Below are positions 1 through 16,131 of a stretch of 64,000 bases of DNA, piece by piece (within the stretch, counting starts at the first letter, position 1; the number at the start of each line of letters is the position of its first letter). The translations under genes and the position numbers were made by a program. Below the pieces are notes generated by a model, which did not search any database, had not been told where the DNA came from, and saw nothing but the letters and a program-made list of their open reading frames with translations. This DNA is from Cervus elaphus (Eukaryota; Chordata; Mammalia; Artiodactyla; Cervidae). The stretch is taken from NCBI RefSeq assembly GCF_910594005.1, contig NC_057819.1, forward strand, positions 122,609,669 through 122,673,668, given 5' to 3'.

Positions 1-59
1 ACTTATGTGCAGAGTACATCACGCAAAATGCCAGGCTGGATGAATCACAAGCTGATGAG
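1..59 (+). mobile_element. BovB (RTE LINE) fragment
   Basis: This short stretch resembles the reverse-transcriptase part of the BovB copy at 28,990-29,045 (shared wording around the pattern gctgg-tgaatcacaagctg). It is truncated by the window edge and has no coding capacity. Confidence 0.55.
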
Positions 60-905
60 TTGCTTTCTCCTACTGCTTTCAAGAGTTTGTGTTTGTCTTT
101 TAGCAGTTTGACTGTCATGTGTCTAGGTGTGAATATCTTTCTATATATCCTATTAGGATTCTTGGATTGGTAAATTAATGTTTTTCTCATAAAATCTGGA
201 AAGTTTGAGGCCATTACTTTTTCAAAAAACTTTTTCCTGTTCCTTTTCGTCTTTCCTTTCTCCTGGATGTGTATGTATAATATGTGTATTCTTGATGGTA
301 TCTCATGGGTCTCTGAGGTGCTATTCATTTTTCTTTATGCTTTTTTCCTTTCTGTTCTTCAGATTGGATAATTTTTACTGATCTATCTTCAAATTCACTG
401 ATTCTTCCTTTGGCCAGTTCATATCTGCTGTTGAGGCCCTCTAGTGAAATTTTCATTTTAGTTATTGTGTTTCCAACTCATAATTCCCATTGGCTTTTTA
501 AGAATCATTTAAAGATATTGATAATCTTAACTTGTTGAGTCATCATCACATTAAAAACAAAACTTTAAACATGGTTCCTTTTTGTCCTTTGGACATATTT
601 ACAGTAGCTGCTTTAATTCTTTGCCTGCTAACTCCATCATCTGAGCCCCCTCAGGGACAGTTTCTAGGAACCTTTCTTTTTTTCCTGTGTATGTCCTAAA
701 TTTTTTGTTTCTTTGTCTGTCTTATAAAATTTTATTAAAAACTGGGCATTCATAATATGTTGTAGTAAGTAACTCTGGACTCTGACCCCCTCCTTGCCTT
801 AACTGTATGTGTTTATTGATGTTGGCATTTGTTTGCTCAGTACCCAACCTGGATGAATTCCATACGGTCTGTTTCCCCTACAGTGTGTTGCCACTGGTAT
901 CTCTA
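60..905 (-). mobile_element. Old L1 LINE, 3' part
   Basis: AT-rich sequence that, read on the minus strand, resembles the ORF2 end and 3' UTR of mammalian L1; the stretch near 360-440 is the typical antisense L1 ORF2 tail. A related fragment is at 30,130-30,565. There is no open frame. The boundaries and subfamily are uncertain. Confidence 0.5.
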
Positions 906-912
906 CTGGATT

Positions 913-1045
913 TTTTTGGTTTTATTGGCCACACTGAGGCATGTGGGATCTTAGTCCCCTGACCAGGAATGGAACCTGTGCCCCTTGCATTGGAAGCACA
1001 GAGTCTTAACCACTGGACTGCCAAGTAAGTCCCCTACTAGATTTT
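913..1045 (-). mobile_element. CHR-type SINE
   Basis: Minus-strand copy of the Cetartiodactyl tRNA-derived CHR SINE. It shows the characteristic 'ggccacactg...gtgggatcttag...cttaaccactggac' wording. Confidence 0.75.
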
Positions 1046-1063
1046 TTAAAAATCTTTTTTTTT

Positions 1064-1195
1064 AGGGAACTCCTAGGTGGCTCAGTGGTTAGAACTCTGC
1101 ACTCTCATGGCAGAGGGCTGAGGTACAATCCCTGGTTGGGGAACTTAGATCCCACAAGCCATGTGGCAAGGCCAAAAATAAAACCTTTTTTTATA
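1064..1195 (+). mobile_element. CHR-type SINE
   Basis: Plus-strand CHR SINE: 'gggaactcctaggtggctcag' head, 'ccctggttggggaactta' B-box-like core and an A-rich end. It lies close to the opposite-strand copy at 913-1,045. Confidence 0.75.
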
Positions 1196-1566
1196 TGCAA
1201 GCCTGGTTTCCTAAGACTTATCCCTGGGCCATTATAGTTTAATGGCCAACCAGTTATTGGTTAGCTATTATGCTTAAGTCTACTGAACCAGTAAGGCCTC
1301 CACCCTTTGCAGTTAGCTCAAGCAGTTTATTGTTTGGGCCCGGCTTTTTCCTTGCACAAAGCCTCTTCTTCAGTCAGACAGGAGTATATAGCTGTGGCCA
1401 ACTCTGGTCTTTCCTTGCTGTATGCACAGCCTAGCAAATTACTATCTTATCAAGGCCCACATGGCTAGCTCATTTACTGAATTTCTTTGTTAAATTTATG
1501 GCTGGACTATTGCTTTCTGCAACCAGTATCAGGCAGCCAAGATACAGGTTTCTACCCAGTTGTTTG

Positions 1567-1790
1567 GGGCTTCCCTGTGGCTCAGGCAGTAAAGAATCTG
1601 CCTGCAATGTGGGAGACCCAGGTTCAATTCAACCCTTGGGTCAGTAAAATCTCCTGGAGAAGAGAAAGGTTACCCAATCCAGTATTCTTGCTTGGAGAAT
1701 TCCATGGACAGAGGAGCCTGGCAGGCTATAGTGCATGTGGTAGAAAAGAGTCAAACTTGGCTGAGCGACTAACACTTTCACCCCGCTGTT
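1567..1790 (+). mobile_element. Bov-tA SINE
   Basis: tRNA-like head (gggcttccctgtggctcag) fused to a BovB-3'-derived body that ends in the 'gagcgactaacactttcac' type tail. Open frames here are SINE artefacts. Confidence 0.85.
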
Positions 1791-2253
1791 TGCTACTGTG
1801 ATTACAATTGTTTTCTGGGGCTTTCCCTATTTCCCAGTCTAGTCAGCTCTCTCCAGAGTCTGTAGAAACTAGAGGCCCTCAAGGCCTACCAGGCTCTGGT
1901 GGAATTACCAGTGGGAGGAAGGAAATAAAAGTTGTACAATACTGAAATCACAGACTCCCACTGGTCTTCTCATAGATGAGCAGTCTTTTTTTTTTTTTTT
2001 TTTTAATAAGTGCTTTTCAAATATGGTATGAAATTTGATCAACTTCCAGAGTCCTGAAATGGTTGCTTTTAACAATTCTGTCCAGTTTTATCTTTGCTGT
2101 TTTGGGAAGAAATTTGGTGAGCTCCTCAATCTGCTGTGCCACAAATTCCACCCACATATGTAAGTTTAAAATTTCCAGTAGCCACATTTCGAGAAAGTTA
2201 AAAAGATAAAATTAATTGCAATAATATATTTAACCTGAAAAGAGAAAAAAAGA

Positions 2254-2463
2254 AAAAGTGTTAGTCTTAGTCTCTCAGTCCTGTCTGACTTTTTACGACC
2301 CCATGGACCGTACAGCCCACCAGGCTCCTCTGTCCATGGAATTCTCCAGGCGAGAATGCTGGATCAGGCAGCTTTCCCCTTCTCCAGGGAATCCACCCAG
2401 GGATCTAACTGGTGTCTCCTGCATTGCAGGCATTCTTTACCATCTGAGCCACCAGGGAATTGC
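2254..2463 (-). mobile_element. Bov-tA SINE
   Basis: Minus-strand Bov-tA: 'agtctctcagtcctgtctgac' (BovB-derived tail) through 'gagccaccaggga' (tRNA-like head). Confidence 0.85.
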
Positions 2464-3289
2464 CGTATTAGGCACTCATATGCAACCTAATGTAATATAA
2501 AAAATATTATTTCAACATATCATCAATATTTTTAAAATTATGAATTAACTTTTACTTTTTTTCCCCTAAGTCTTTGAAACCTGGTGTGTCTTTTTCCTGT
2601 TATAGCACGTTTTAATTCAGACCACATTCCAGCAATCAAGATGTGACAACTGGCTGCCATACTGGACACACAATGATGGATATTTGATATTAGGAAATAG
2701 GGATTTTTCAGGTGTGTTAATGATATTGCTCTAAAAATCCCTGTCTTTGGGGGATACTGAGATACTTAAGGATGAAATGGTAAAATGAAACTTGGTTCTG
2801 CTAGAGGAAAAACTTTCCCTCTTCCCTTTTGGGACTGTGTTTAGGGGTCCTGCAAATAAAATTGACAAAAGACAGGTGAACGTGTAACTCTATGGCTGAT
2901 TCATATCAATGTATGACAAAACCCACTGAAATGTTGTGAAGTAATTAGCCTCCAACTAATAAAAAAAAAATCCTTCTGTAAAGGTTAAAATAGTGTAAGA
3001 TATTTAACAAAGACTAAAATAAAGATGAGGGCCAGAAAAAAAAAAAAAACAAAGAAAGAAAGTATATTCACACCCTCTGGCGGATACAGGGGACCGACAC
3101 TCAGTAATCAGAGGTAGAGGTTTCTGTAACCGAAGGTAATAGGAGAAAGGGCGGGAGAAGGGGAAAACGAGGATCAATCGGTTTCTTTAGGAAAGGGAAG
3201 AGAGTATTTAGGAGAACGAGCAGGAGGTAAGGTTGTTATATTCGCTAAGCCGGTGACTCTCGCATGTCTTAAGTTTACAATGAAGAATC
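2464..3289. other. Gene-free AT-rich stretch
   Basis: No gene is recognised. Around 2,885-2,972 there is an A-tailed segment that looks like a LINE 3' end. Poly-A-rich sequence at 3,035-3,062 precedes the transition to GC-rich promoter DNA. Confidence 0.5.
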
Positions 3290-3970
3290 CTGTGGGCCTG
3301 GGAGGCCGAGTGCGGCGCTTTGGGGACCGCGGGCCAGGAGTTTCACGCGGTGTTCGCTTTCCGAAATAAAACAGAGATTTTTTGGTCCTTCGAAGACTTT
3401 TATGAGATTCCGCGTGGGGGCCGAGGCGAGGACTTTAGCCCCGAACCTCTGCTTGGGAGGGCGGGAGTTCGGGAACGGTGGCACCCGGGCAATAACCAGC
3501 CCCCTCAAGCGAGGGGAGAGCCCCAGTGGCCCCTGTCCGGCCCCACCGCTGCGAAACTGCCCCACCGCGCCGGGCGGAGTCGACTTCTAGCCTACGACCC
3601 CCACCCCGCACACCGCCCCTCCGCCGCGCGGCGGGCCCTTCAGCAGCCGGGCGCGGTTTCCCGGGAATGCGTTTCTCGCAGCACCGCGGGCCGCCCGGAA
3701 CGGCCTGACGGAGCACCTCCCAGCGGCCCCAGCGCGGAGCCCTGGGCCCGGCGGCGGCCCGGTGGCGGCCCCAGCGTGGCGATCTTAAGCCGTGGCGCGA
3801 ACCCAGGAGCCCCACTCCGCGGTACCCTAGCCGCATCCCCGGAGCTCCCGGTGGGGACCCTGGCGGGCCCCTGGCTATCCCCCCCGGCCCCGAAGGGCCC
3901 AGCTGCCCAGAGAGGAGCTTCGACCTGGCTCGGGCGCCCAGGTGGCTCGGCTCCGCCCAGGTAGGTAGGT
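3290..3970. promoter_or_regulatory. CpG island, probable DUS1L promoter
   Basis: Abrupt change to GC-rich, CpG-dense sequence upstream of the first coding exon of DUS1L. Long open frames on both strands here are composition artefacts with no recognisable domain. No TATA box is evident, as usual for a housekeeping promoter. Confidence 0.7.
3900..3960 (+). other. DUS1L: Possible 3' end of noncoding exon 1 of DUS1L
   Basis: A good splice donor (cag|gtaggt) follows position 3,960 at the downstream edge of the CpG island. The coding exon at 4,808 begins after a good acceptor only 10 nt before its ATG, so an upstream noncoding exon is expected. The transcription start is not visible, so the exon start is arbitrary. 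Confidence 0.4.
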
Positions 3971-4817
3971 TCCCTTCAGGTTTGACCCGCGGTTCTCTGG
4001 GGACCCGGGGCTCTTCCTTTGGGTGGAGGTGGAGGGCCCTGCGCTCAGCGCCTCGTGTCCAGGCCTCTATGGGCATCATATTGATTTTTACATGTCGCTT
4101 CACAGTTCCCGAAAATAAACCCACAGCTGGGCGCTTAGGCAGTTGTTAAGCCGATGACCCTGCTTAATAATTCCCAAAGTAGTACAGGAGGTGGGTGTTC
4201 TCTGACAGTCCCTCGTTACGATCTGATCCTTTGAGGTTTCAGTTGTAATTTCCAGGCTACCTACCACCTGTTAAGTCACTGTAGGGATCGGTGGCTCTGA
4301 TAAGGTTGGCCGGGCGTGGGTAAGAGAAGCCAGAGGGAATGTACTCTTAGTGCTTTTGTACATTTGACACCCAGAGGAGGGCACAGTGTCCGGGTGACTG
4401 CCATGGGCTGCTTGGTGGGCCCGGAGGGCAGCATCACCACAGGGTGGTCCTGCCTTGGTGGGGATCTCCAGGTCTTGTGGGTTGTAGCTGCCTTTTGTGA
4501 TGGCCTCCCCTGACAGGCAAAGCACTATCAATCACTGTTCCATTTACTCTTCATGCCAGTCCTGCCAGGCAGACATCTTAATCCCGCTAAGAAGTGAGAG
4601 GTTAAAGCTCAGAAAGTTTGAGTAACCTGCCCACGGTCTCCACTGGAAGGCGACAGCAATGAGGCGTCAGCTCCTGGCCTGCATCAGCCGACACCCTTAG
4701 CACCCGCGTTTGTGACCATCAGGCAGCGCTAGAGCAGCCTTGAGGGGGGTCACCTCCTGCATCTGTGCTCCGCTGGCTGCGGCTGAGCCCATGGTCTTGC
4801 CCTTCAGTGTGGAGGCA

Positions 4818-7800
4818 ATGCCAAAGCTGGAAGGCTTTGAGTTCTGGAGCCGCACCCTGGGGGGGGCCCGCCACGTGGTGGCCCCCATGGTGGACCAGAG
4901 CGAGCTGGCCTGGAGGCTGCTGAGCCGCCGACACGGGGCCCAGCTGTGCTACACACCCATGCTGCATGCCCAGGTTTTTGTCCGTGATGCCAACTACCGC
5001 AAGGAGAACCTGTACTGCGATGTGTGCCCCGAGGACCGGCCTCTCATTGTACAGGTTAGCAGCCCAGCCTCCAACGCTGGCCGAGAACCTTTTCCTGGGC
5101 CTTTCCAGAAAAGGCTTTCCGGCTTTCCAAGATCAGAGGGGCAAGGGCAGGCCAGTTCTTAGAGAGGTTGATCTCTTCCCAGTAGCTGCCTCAGACTTTT
5201 GGCAAATGGATGGCTTGGGTGCTGTGGAGGATTTGCAGCCCCTCCCTCCCTGTCCTTGACATCACCCTAGGTGCCCCCTCTTTATCAGACAGACAGAACA
5301 GCTCTGCTCTTGGCAAAGTCAGTGATACTGGCTTTCTGCTACATCTGGGAGGATTGTGTGAATCTGTAACTTGCTCTGCTGGTGGCATGGGGGTGCATCC
5401 TAGCTTGGTCATGTTGCTCTTTTTTTTTGGCCACACTGTGTGGCATGTGGGATCTTAGTTCCCCAACCAGAGATTTGAACTCGTGTCCCATGCAGTGAAA
5501 GCATGGCGTCTTAACCACTGGACCACCAGGGACGTCTCTAGCTTGGTCATATTGTAAACATCTAAGATAGGATACCATCCTGCAGTCATCCCCTGGGACT
5601 ACACCTCCACTGGGTCACCTATGAACCCCTGGGCAGCCCCGGTGCCAGGGCCTGGCTGGGGCTTGTGGCAACTGTCATGTCTCTTCCAGTTTTGTGCCAA
5701 TGACCCAGAGGTGTTTGTCCAGGCGGCTCTTTTGGCTCAGGACTACTGTGATGCCATCGACCTGAATTTGGGCTGCCCGCAGATGATTGCCAAACGAGGT
5801 AAGAGTTCCTGTTCTGGGGTTCTGCGTTGAGTACCGGCTTTTGGCTAGGGCAAGGCTTGGAGTGCAGAGATGCCAGATGTGTGGGTGAGCTGGCTGAGGG
5901 CCTTCCTCTGGCAGCTTTCTGATGTGGGCCCTTTCTTTGTTCCTCCCTCTGCAGGGCGGCCCTTCTCGGTCACTGGGGGTAGGGGACAAGGTTCACCTGG
6001 CCATCAGGGGCTTGTTACTTCCTCCATGCTCAGGAAGTTGTGGGGCTCCCTCTGGATAAATGTGTTTTGCTGAAGAGTCCCTCCTCCACCCTTGTGCTGC
6101 CTCGGGCACCAGTGGCCACTGCCCTGGCATCTCAGCCTTTCTCCCTCACTGGCCTGAGGAGTTCCTGGTTGGTCAGAGACCACGTAGGGTGGGCCCTCAG
6201 CTCAGCACCCTTGAGCTCAGGCCACTGAACTAAAAGAATGTGGCCAGGCAGGTCGAGGCCAGTGTGGATGCAGGGGGAGGGTGCAGAGGCTGTGCTTGTT
6301 CTTTGCAGGTCACTATGGCGCCTTCCTGCAGGAGGAGTGGGACCTGCTCCAGAGAATGAGTGAGTTGGCTGTGCCGCCCTTGGGGACTTGGGGCTACATT
6401 GTGGTTGGGTGGCAAGCCCGAGACAGCCTAGCAGGGCTCAAGAGAGGACAGTAGCTGGCAGAGTCCTCCTGGCCTTGGTGTGCCTTCCCCCTTCCTGCTG
6501 TAGAGGGCGGCTGTGAAGTCGCCTGTCCCATACCTGTTGCCCTCCTTTGAACCAAATAGACGGTACTGGAGGGAGGCATCCTTACCTGGACCACCTCTTC
6601 CAGTGTGGTTGGAGGCACAACTCACAGCTCCCTGTTACCAATGCGGGACGTCTGTGGAGCCTGTGTTCCTTTGGGGGCTTAGCCATGGGTCCCCACAGCC
6701 TACTTGAAGGTGGCAGCACAGTTCTCTCAGGAGCCGACTCTGCCCTTCCCCAGTTCTGCTAGCCCACGAGAAGCTTTCTGTTCCTGTCACATGCAAGATC
6801 CGCGTCTTCCCAGAGATTGACAAGACCGTGAGATATGCCCAGATGCTGGAAAAGGCTGGCTGCCAGGTGAGGACTGTGGGCTTCCAGGGCTCCACACTGC
6901 TTCCGCACTTCCAGAAACGCCCCTTGAGGGCTTGCTCCTGGGATGGGCAGGAATCGGCGACCTTTAGGTGAGGCCTGATGCAGGCAGGGAAGTCCCATGC
7001 TTGCGTCCAGGAGGCCAGTATTGCCTAGGGGTGGTGCTGGGCCTGAATCACCTTCTCCCCACCCACCCCCACCAGTCCTGGGGTCAGGCTGGTGCTTGCT
7101 CCTCCCTCACACCTTTGGCCTTGGCAGCACTCCTGCTGCCACTGCAAAGAGGACTGGCCCTTGAAAGCATTTGGGCTCTCACTTCCACATCCTGGGTGGC
7201 ATAGAGGAACAGCTCTGACATGGGAGTCCTAGGCAGCACTCCCAGGGTGTCAGCTGGCTCAGGTGTGGCCCAGAGGAGTGAGGGAAGCTGACGCCTGAGA
7301 AGCCAAGGGCAGGGGGTCCCCTGGAGTGTTGGGGGCTGCAGCTGAAAGCGGAGCTGCAGCAGGTGCTCCTGTGTCCTAGCTGCTGACTGTCCACGGGCGC
7401 ACCAAGGAGCAGAAGGGGCCCCTGTCAGGCACCGCGTCCTGGGAGCACATCAAGGCCGTGCGGTGAGTGGACACGGTGAACCCAGGGCGGGGAGACAGCC
7501 CAGCCCCAGGGCAAGGCCCTCAGCCCTTTGGGCACGAGATGAGGGCGCAGGGCCTGAGGGTGAGCAGCTCAGTGGGAAGATGGAGTTTGGGGGCCTGGTA
7601 CTGCCCGCAGGGTTGGGGGAAACAGCATCCTTCTGAGCGTGTGCTCATCCTGTTCCCTGACAGGAAGGCGGTGGCCATACCTGTGTTCGCCAACGGGAAC
7701 ATCCAGTGCCTGCGGGACGTGGAGCGCTGCATCCAGGACACGGGGGTGCAAGGGGTCATGAGTGCAGGTGAGGCTGTGCCCTCGCCTGCAACTGGGCCAC

Positions 7801-10319
7801 CACTGTCAGGTGCTGGAGGGGTCCGTCCACATCGTGGCACCACTGGCCCAGCTGAAGAGCCTCAGGCTTCACGCGGTCATCACCGAAGGCCCCATCTGCC
7901 CGACTGGCCAGCACTCTCAGGCCAGTGGCCAGCCTTGCCCTGGGGATGGCCAGGCACAGGGGCCCTGAGCCTTGCATCACCTTCCCCTGCAGAGGGAAAC
8001 CTGCACAACCCTGCCCTGTTCGAGGGCCGCAGCCCTGCCGTGTGGGAGCTGGCCGAGGAGTACCTGGACATTGTGCGGCAGCACCCCTGCCCCCTCTCCT
8101 ACGTCCGGGCCCATCTCTTTAAGCTGTGGCACCACACGTGAGTCAACCCCCATGGCAGATGCTGTCTGATCTGAGCCTTGCCTGGGGCCTTTGGGGTTTT
8201 TAAGATAAGCTCTCCACAGACATTCACAAAATCACCACCTGCCACCAAGTCAGGTCTGGGAGGACCGCAGTGATGTGGTGAGGTTGGGCGGGGAGGAGGG
8301 ATTGTGCCCCTCTGTGCCCAAGGCTCAGGGTCAGCAGTTGGGAGGTGGGGGCTGAGCCGGCTCTCTGATGGAGCATCTGTATTAGGCTGCAGGTGCATCA
8401 GCAGCTTCGAGAGGAGCTCGCCAAAGTGAAGACCCTGGAGGGCATTGCTGCAGTGAGCCAGGAGCTAAAACTGCGGTGTCAGGTAGGTGCTTGGGCCACC
8501 ATGTGGTGGGAGAGACTTGGTCTTGGGCCTCTTACTGAGGGCCCTTTGGGCTTTTCCAGGAGGATATAGCCAGGCAGAAGGAGGGAGAGAAGCCTTCAGG
8601 AGGCTTGCCTTTCTTCCACTGGATCTGCCAGCCCTACTTCCGGCCAGGGTGAGCCTCCTGCACATGGGCTGACCTGGGTGGGAGGTGTTATACAGAGGAG
8701 GGCTCTTCTGCCTGCTGCCCAGCCTTGATGGACGTGCTGGAGGCTCAGCTCCATCCCTTGGTGACTAGGGGCCTCCTTCCTCACCAGCCTGTGCTGTTTC
8801 ATTTAAATTGCTTTTTCCATATGATGCTTCTCCAAGGTCCTCTGACCCTGAGTGGATTTGTCCTGGGATCAGCTAGACCCTCTCTAGCTTCCTCTGGACT
8901 TTCTGAAGTGAGGCTGGGCTGTCATCTGTAGCCACAGCCCTACCCAGGGTTTAGACACTGGTGTCCCAGCCTCCGTGCCGGCTGCTGGGGCCTCAGCAGA
9001 GTTGCACATACGTCCTCATCTAGGGACTGCGACTGGTGGGCTGCCTCTCATGGGTGTCCCTCAGCTCTGCCCACCATCCCCGCTTTCAGGCCCAAGGAGG
9101 AGAGCAAGGAGAATGGGGGTGCCCGCAGCAAGCGGGCCCTGGAGGAGGAGGAGGGCACCACGGATGTCTTATCCAAGAACAAGCAGAAGAAGAAGCTGAG
9201 GAACCCCCACAAGACCTTTGACCCTTCGCTGAAGCGTAAGTGGCTCCCACCACTGGAGTTTGGGGAAAAGGCCAGCCCCTAACGGGTTCCCCAGGGTCAC
9301 GTGGCTCTGCTGCTTCCTAAGCTGTGGGCAGTCCAGCAGGAAGGGCCCTGCAGCCCTTCCACATGCCCCAAGGAGACTGGCGGGTTCCCTGAGGCCACAG
9401 CCAGCCAGCCAGCCATCCTGCCTTCCACTGTCCCTCAGCTGTTGCCCTAGGGCAGCTAGAGAGGCAGGAGTAGGGCTAGGGGCTGCCGTGCCCAGGAAGG
9501 ACCTTCGAGTGGGAGGCGTACAGCATGGGGCATGGAGCCCATGGGTCTTGGGTGAGTGGGATGAGGTTTCCCAGTAGGACCATGTATGCTGTGTCCTCTG
9601 CCCACCCCAAGAGAGCAGGGACACCTACCAAAGGCTACATGTAAAAGGTGGCAGTGGTGGGTGGCCTCGCCTAGTTCCAACAGCACCTCCTTTTGCTCTT
9701 TTCTCAGCAAAATATGCAAAGTGTGATCAGTGTGGAAACCCAAAGGTGAGTCCGTCCGTCCTGGCTGTTAACACCTAGGGCAGAGCTCAGCCCCAGGAGC
9801 GGTGGGGACCTGCATGGGCAGTCCTTTTTCTATCTGTGCTGGTGGCAGCCGGGTCACCGCCCATGGTAGGGGGGCTTCTTTCCTGTAAAGTAGCTCTGCC
9901 TGGCCTCAGGACAGCTCTTCCATGCTCCTGGCCACTCACTCAGGCTACAGGGTGGCTGAGGAAGGGGTATTAGCCCCTGGCTCACAAGCTTTTCTGTGTC
10001 CAGGGCAACAGGTGTGTGTTTAATCTATGCCGGGGCTGCTGCAAGAAGCGAGCTTTCAAGGAGACTGCCGACTGCCCAGGTGAGGAGCGCCTGCCGCCAT
10101 CAGTACCACCCCATTCCCCAGTGGGCAGTGGAGCCTCAGCCTCCTGAGCCCCATTTCCCTCCTCCTGCCCCTCTACCAGGTCATGGACTGCTTTTTAAAA
10201 CCAAATTGGAGAGGTCTCTGGCCTGGAAGGGTGCCCAGCCGCGGCTGCAGGAACCACAGCAGGCCGGGCCTGGAGAACCAGGTGGCTTCCCTGAGGTTGT
10301 GGGCAGTGCCCTGGCCTAA
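4818..10319 (+). CDS. DUS1L: tRNA-dihydrouridine synthase 1-like (DUS1L)
   Basis: FMN- and NADPH-dependent reduction of tRNA D-loop uridines; the human orthologue is reported to act at positions 16/17. Coding exons: 4818-5054, 5690-5798, 6309-6359, 6754-6866, 7380-7462, 7664-7767, 7993-8137, 8386-8482, 8560-8648, 9090-9235, 9708-9745, 10004-10079, 10180-10319. They join in frame to 475 codons plus TGA/TAA-type stop (TAA), close to the human length I recall (about 473). The TIM-barrel Dus domain covers roughly residues 15-250: APMVDQSE near the N-terminus, the catalytic cysteine in NLGCPQ (C108), VHGRT near 174-178 and FANGNI near 206-211. A Lys/Glu-rich segment (about 340-390) precedes a cysteine cluster (C397, C400, C408, C413, C416, C417) that looks metal-binding. 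The ATG at 4,818 sits 10 nt inside its exon and gives MPKLEGFEFW, the family start. GPS1 is convergent downstream. All exons are open and no lesion is seen. Confidence 0.96.
5417..5537 (-). mobile_element. CHR SINE in DUS1L intron, with target-site duplication
   Basis: Antisense CHR SINE (poly-T, then ggccacactgtgtggcatgtg... to accaccagggacgtct). It is flanked by a 17-bp duplication, 5,400-5,416 and 5,538-5,554, with one mismatch (ctagcttggtcatRttg), so the insertion boundaries are well defined. Confidence 0.85.
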
Positions 10320-10548
10320 AATGGGCAGCTACAGCCCCATGTGCTACCCCCCAGGCCTGCTGCTGAAGCCTCAACTGATGTCCCACTTAAGGAAACGCCT
10401 TTACTCAGGGAACCTCCTGCTACTTCACACGGAAGGACAAGCTGGTCTTCCCTTCGGCCCATGCTGGGGGCCCGGAGATGCTGTACTGAGGAGCAGGCTC
10501 CCAGGCTGGACCTGCCTTCCTCACAGCCCGCGTGTGTTCAAAATGAAC

Positions 10549-10554
10549 AATAAA
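10549..10554 (+). terminator. DUS1L: DUS1L polyadenylation signal
   Basis: Canonical AATAAA about 230 bp after the DUS1L stop codon. It lies about 240 bp from the convergent GPS1 signal, so the two transcripts probably do not overlap. Confidence 0.85.
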
Positions 10555-10796
10555 CCATTTCAAAGATGGGATGTTCCCAGGCTTTTTGATAACCTGAGTG
10601 TTACTGGGGCCAATGGGGGCCGAACTTAGAACAGGGGAAGTGGGCAAGGCACCTCCTGCCTTCATCTTAGCCATGGAGACCTGCCTAAGGGAGGGCCACG
10701 CGCTGGCCTCCACCCCGCAAAGCCAAGTAGAGTGTGAGGAAGGGGGCCCCATGGAGACAGGAAGGAGTGGTACCAGGGGCTGTTCTCAGGCTGCCC

Positions 10797-10802
10797 TTTA
10801 AT
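10797..10802 (-). terminator. GPS1: GPS1 polyadenylation signal (ATTAAA)
   Basis: Plus-strand tttaat reads as ATTAAA on the minus strand, about 370 bp after the GPS1 stop. It is the common variant signal; no AATAAA is closer. Confidence 0.6.
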
Positions 10803-11173
10803 GGACTAAGATTCAACAACGCTGCAACCTCAAATGATGCATCAACATGGAGGCTGGGAGGCAGTGCTCCCAGTGGGGGCCCCAGGTGACATGTGGGTGA
10901 GCCCTGTGGGCTTCTCCTTCAAGGAAAGCCCGCCTCCTCCCCAGGCCCCCGGCACAAGGTGCAGCGAGGGGGAGGGGGCACAAGAATCTGGGCACATGGC
11001 AGCCCAGGCAGGGGCACCAAGGACTAGCGTCAGTCAGCAGCCAGACCCCTGCAAGTGGGCCACAGGCAACACCTCGGGGGGTGCCGCTGGAGCAGATGAG
11101 AGGCCCAGGAGTCCGAGGGTGGGGGGTGGGCAAGGTGGGGGTGCGCAGACCATCCTGGAGGTGGAGGTTGCTC

Positions 11174-15992
<4,819 letters not shown>

Positions 15993-16131
15993 CTTCGCCC
16001 ACCCCGCCGCGGCGCACCGTCCACTTCCGGGGCAGCGCGGCCGCGACTTCCGGGTCGCAGTGTGGGCGGGGCAGCCCTTAAAGGGGCCGCGGCGCGCCTG
16101 GCCGGGCGGTGCCCGCGGGTCCCGCGGCCGC
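15993..16131. promoter_or_regulatory. Bidirectional promoter GPS1 / RFNG
   Basis: Only 139 bp separate the two start codons. The interval holds two ACTTCCGG motifs (16,023-16,030 and 16,046-16,053), matching ETS/GABP sites, and a GGGCGGGGC GC-box (16,062-16,070). Divergent CpG promoters with paired ETS sites are a common housekeeping design; function here is inferred. Confidence 0.7.

Noticed and set aside
913..1195. tRNA-like A/B box sequences in CHR and Bov-tA SINEs as tRNA genes
   Set aside because: They are the tRNA-derived heads of SINEs, lacking a foldable cloverleaf and acceptor stem.
1487..1801. Open frames inside SINEs (also at 2,258, 21,114, 23,389, 24,813, 25,679, 52,349)
   Set aside because: They track Bov-tA, Bov-A or BovB sequence and recur in every copy; not host genes.
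3320..4124. Long open frames (214 and 229 codons) on both strands in the CpG island
   Set aside because: They are Pro/Arg/Gly-rich composition artefacts with no domain and no splice logic; GC-rich DNA lacks stops.
1..4800. 3' end of FASN, the expected neighbour upstream of DUS1L
   Set aside because: No FASN exon or 3' UTR could be recognised; the sequence is repeats and a CpG island, so FASN must lie left of the window.
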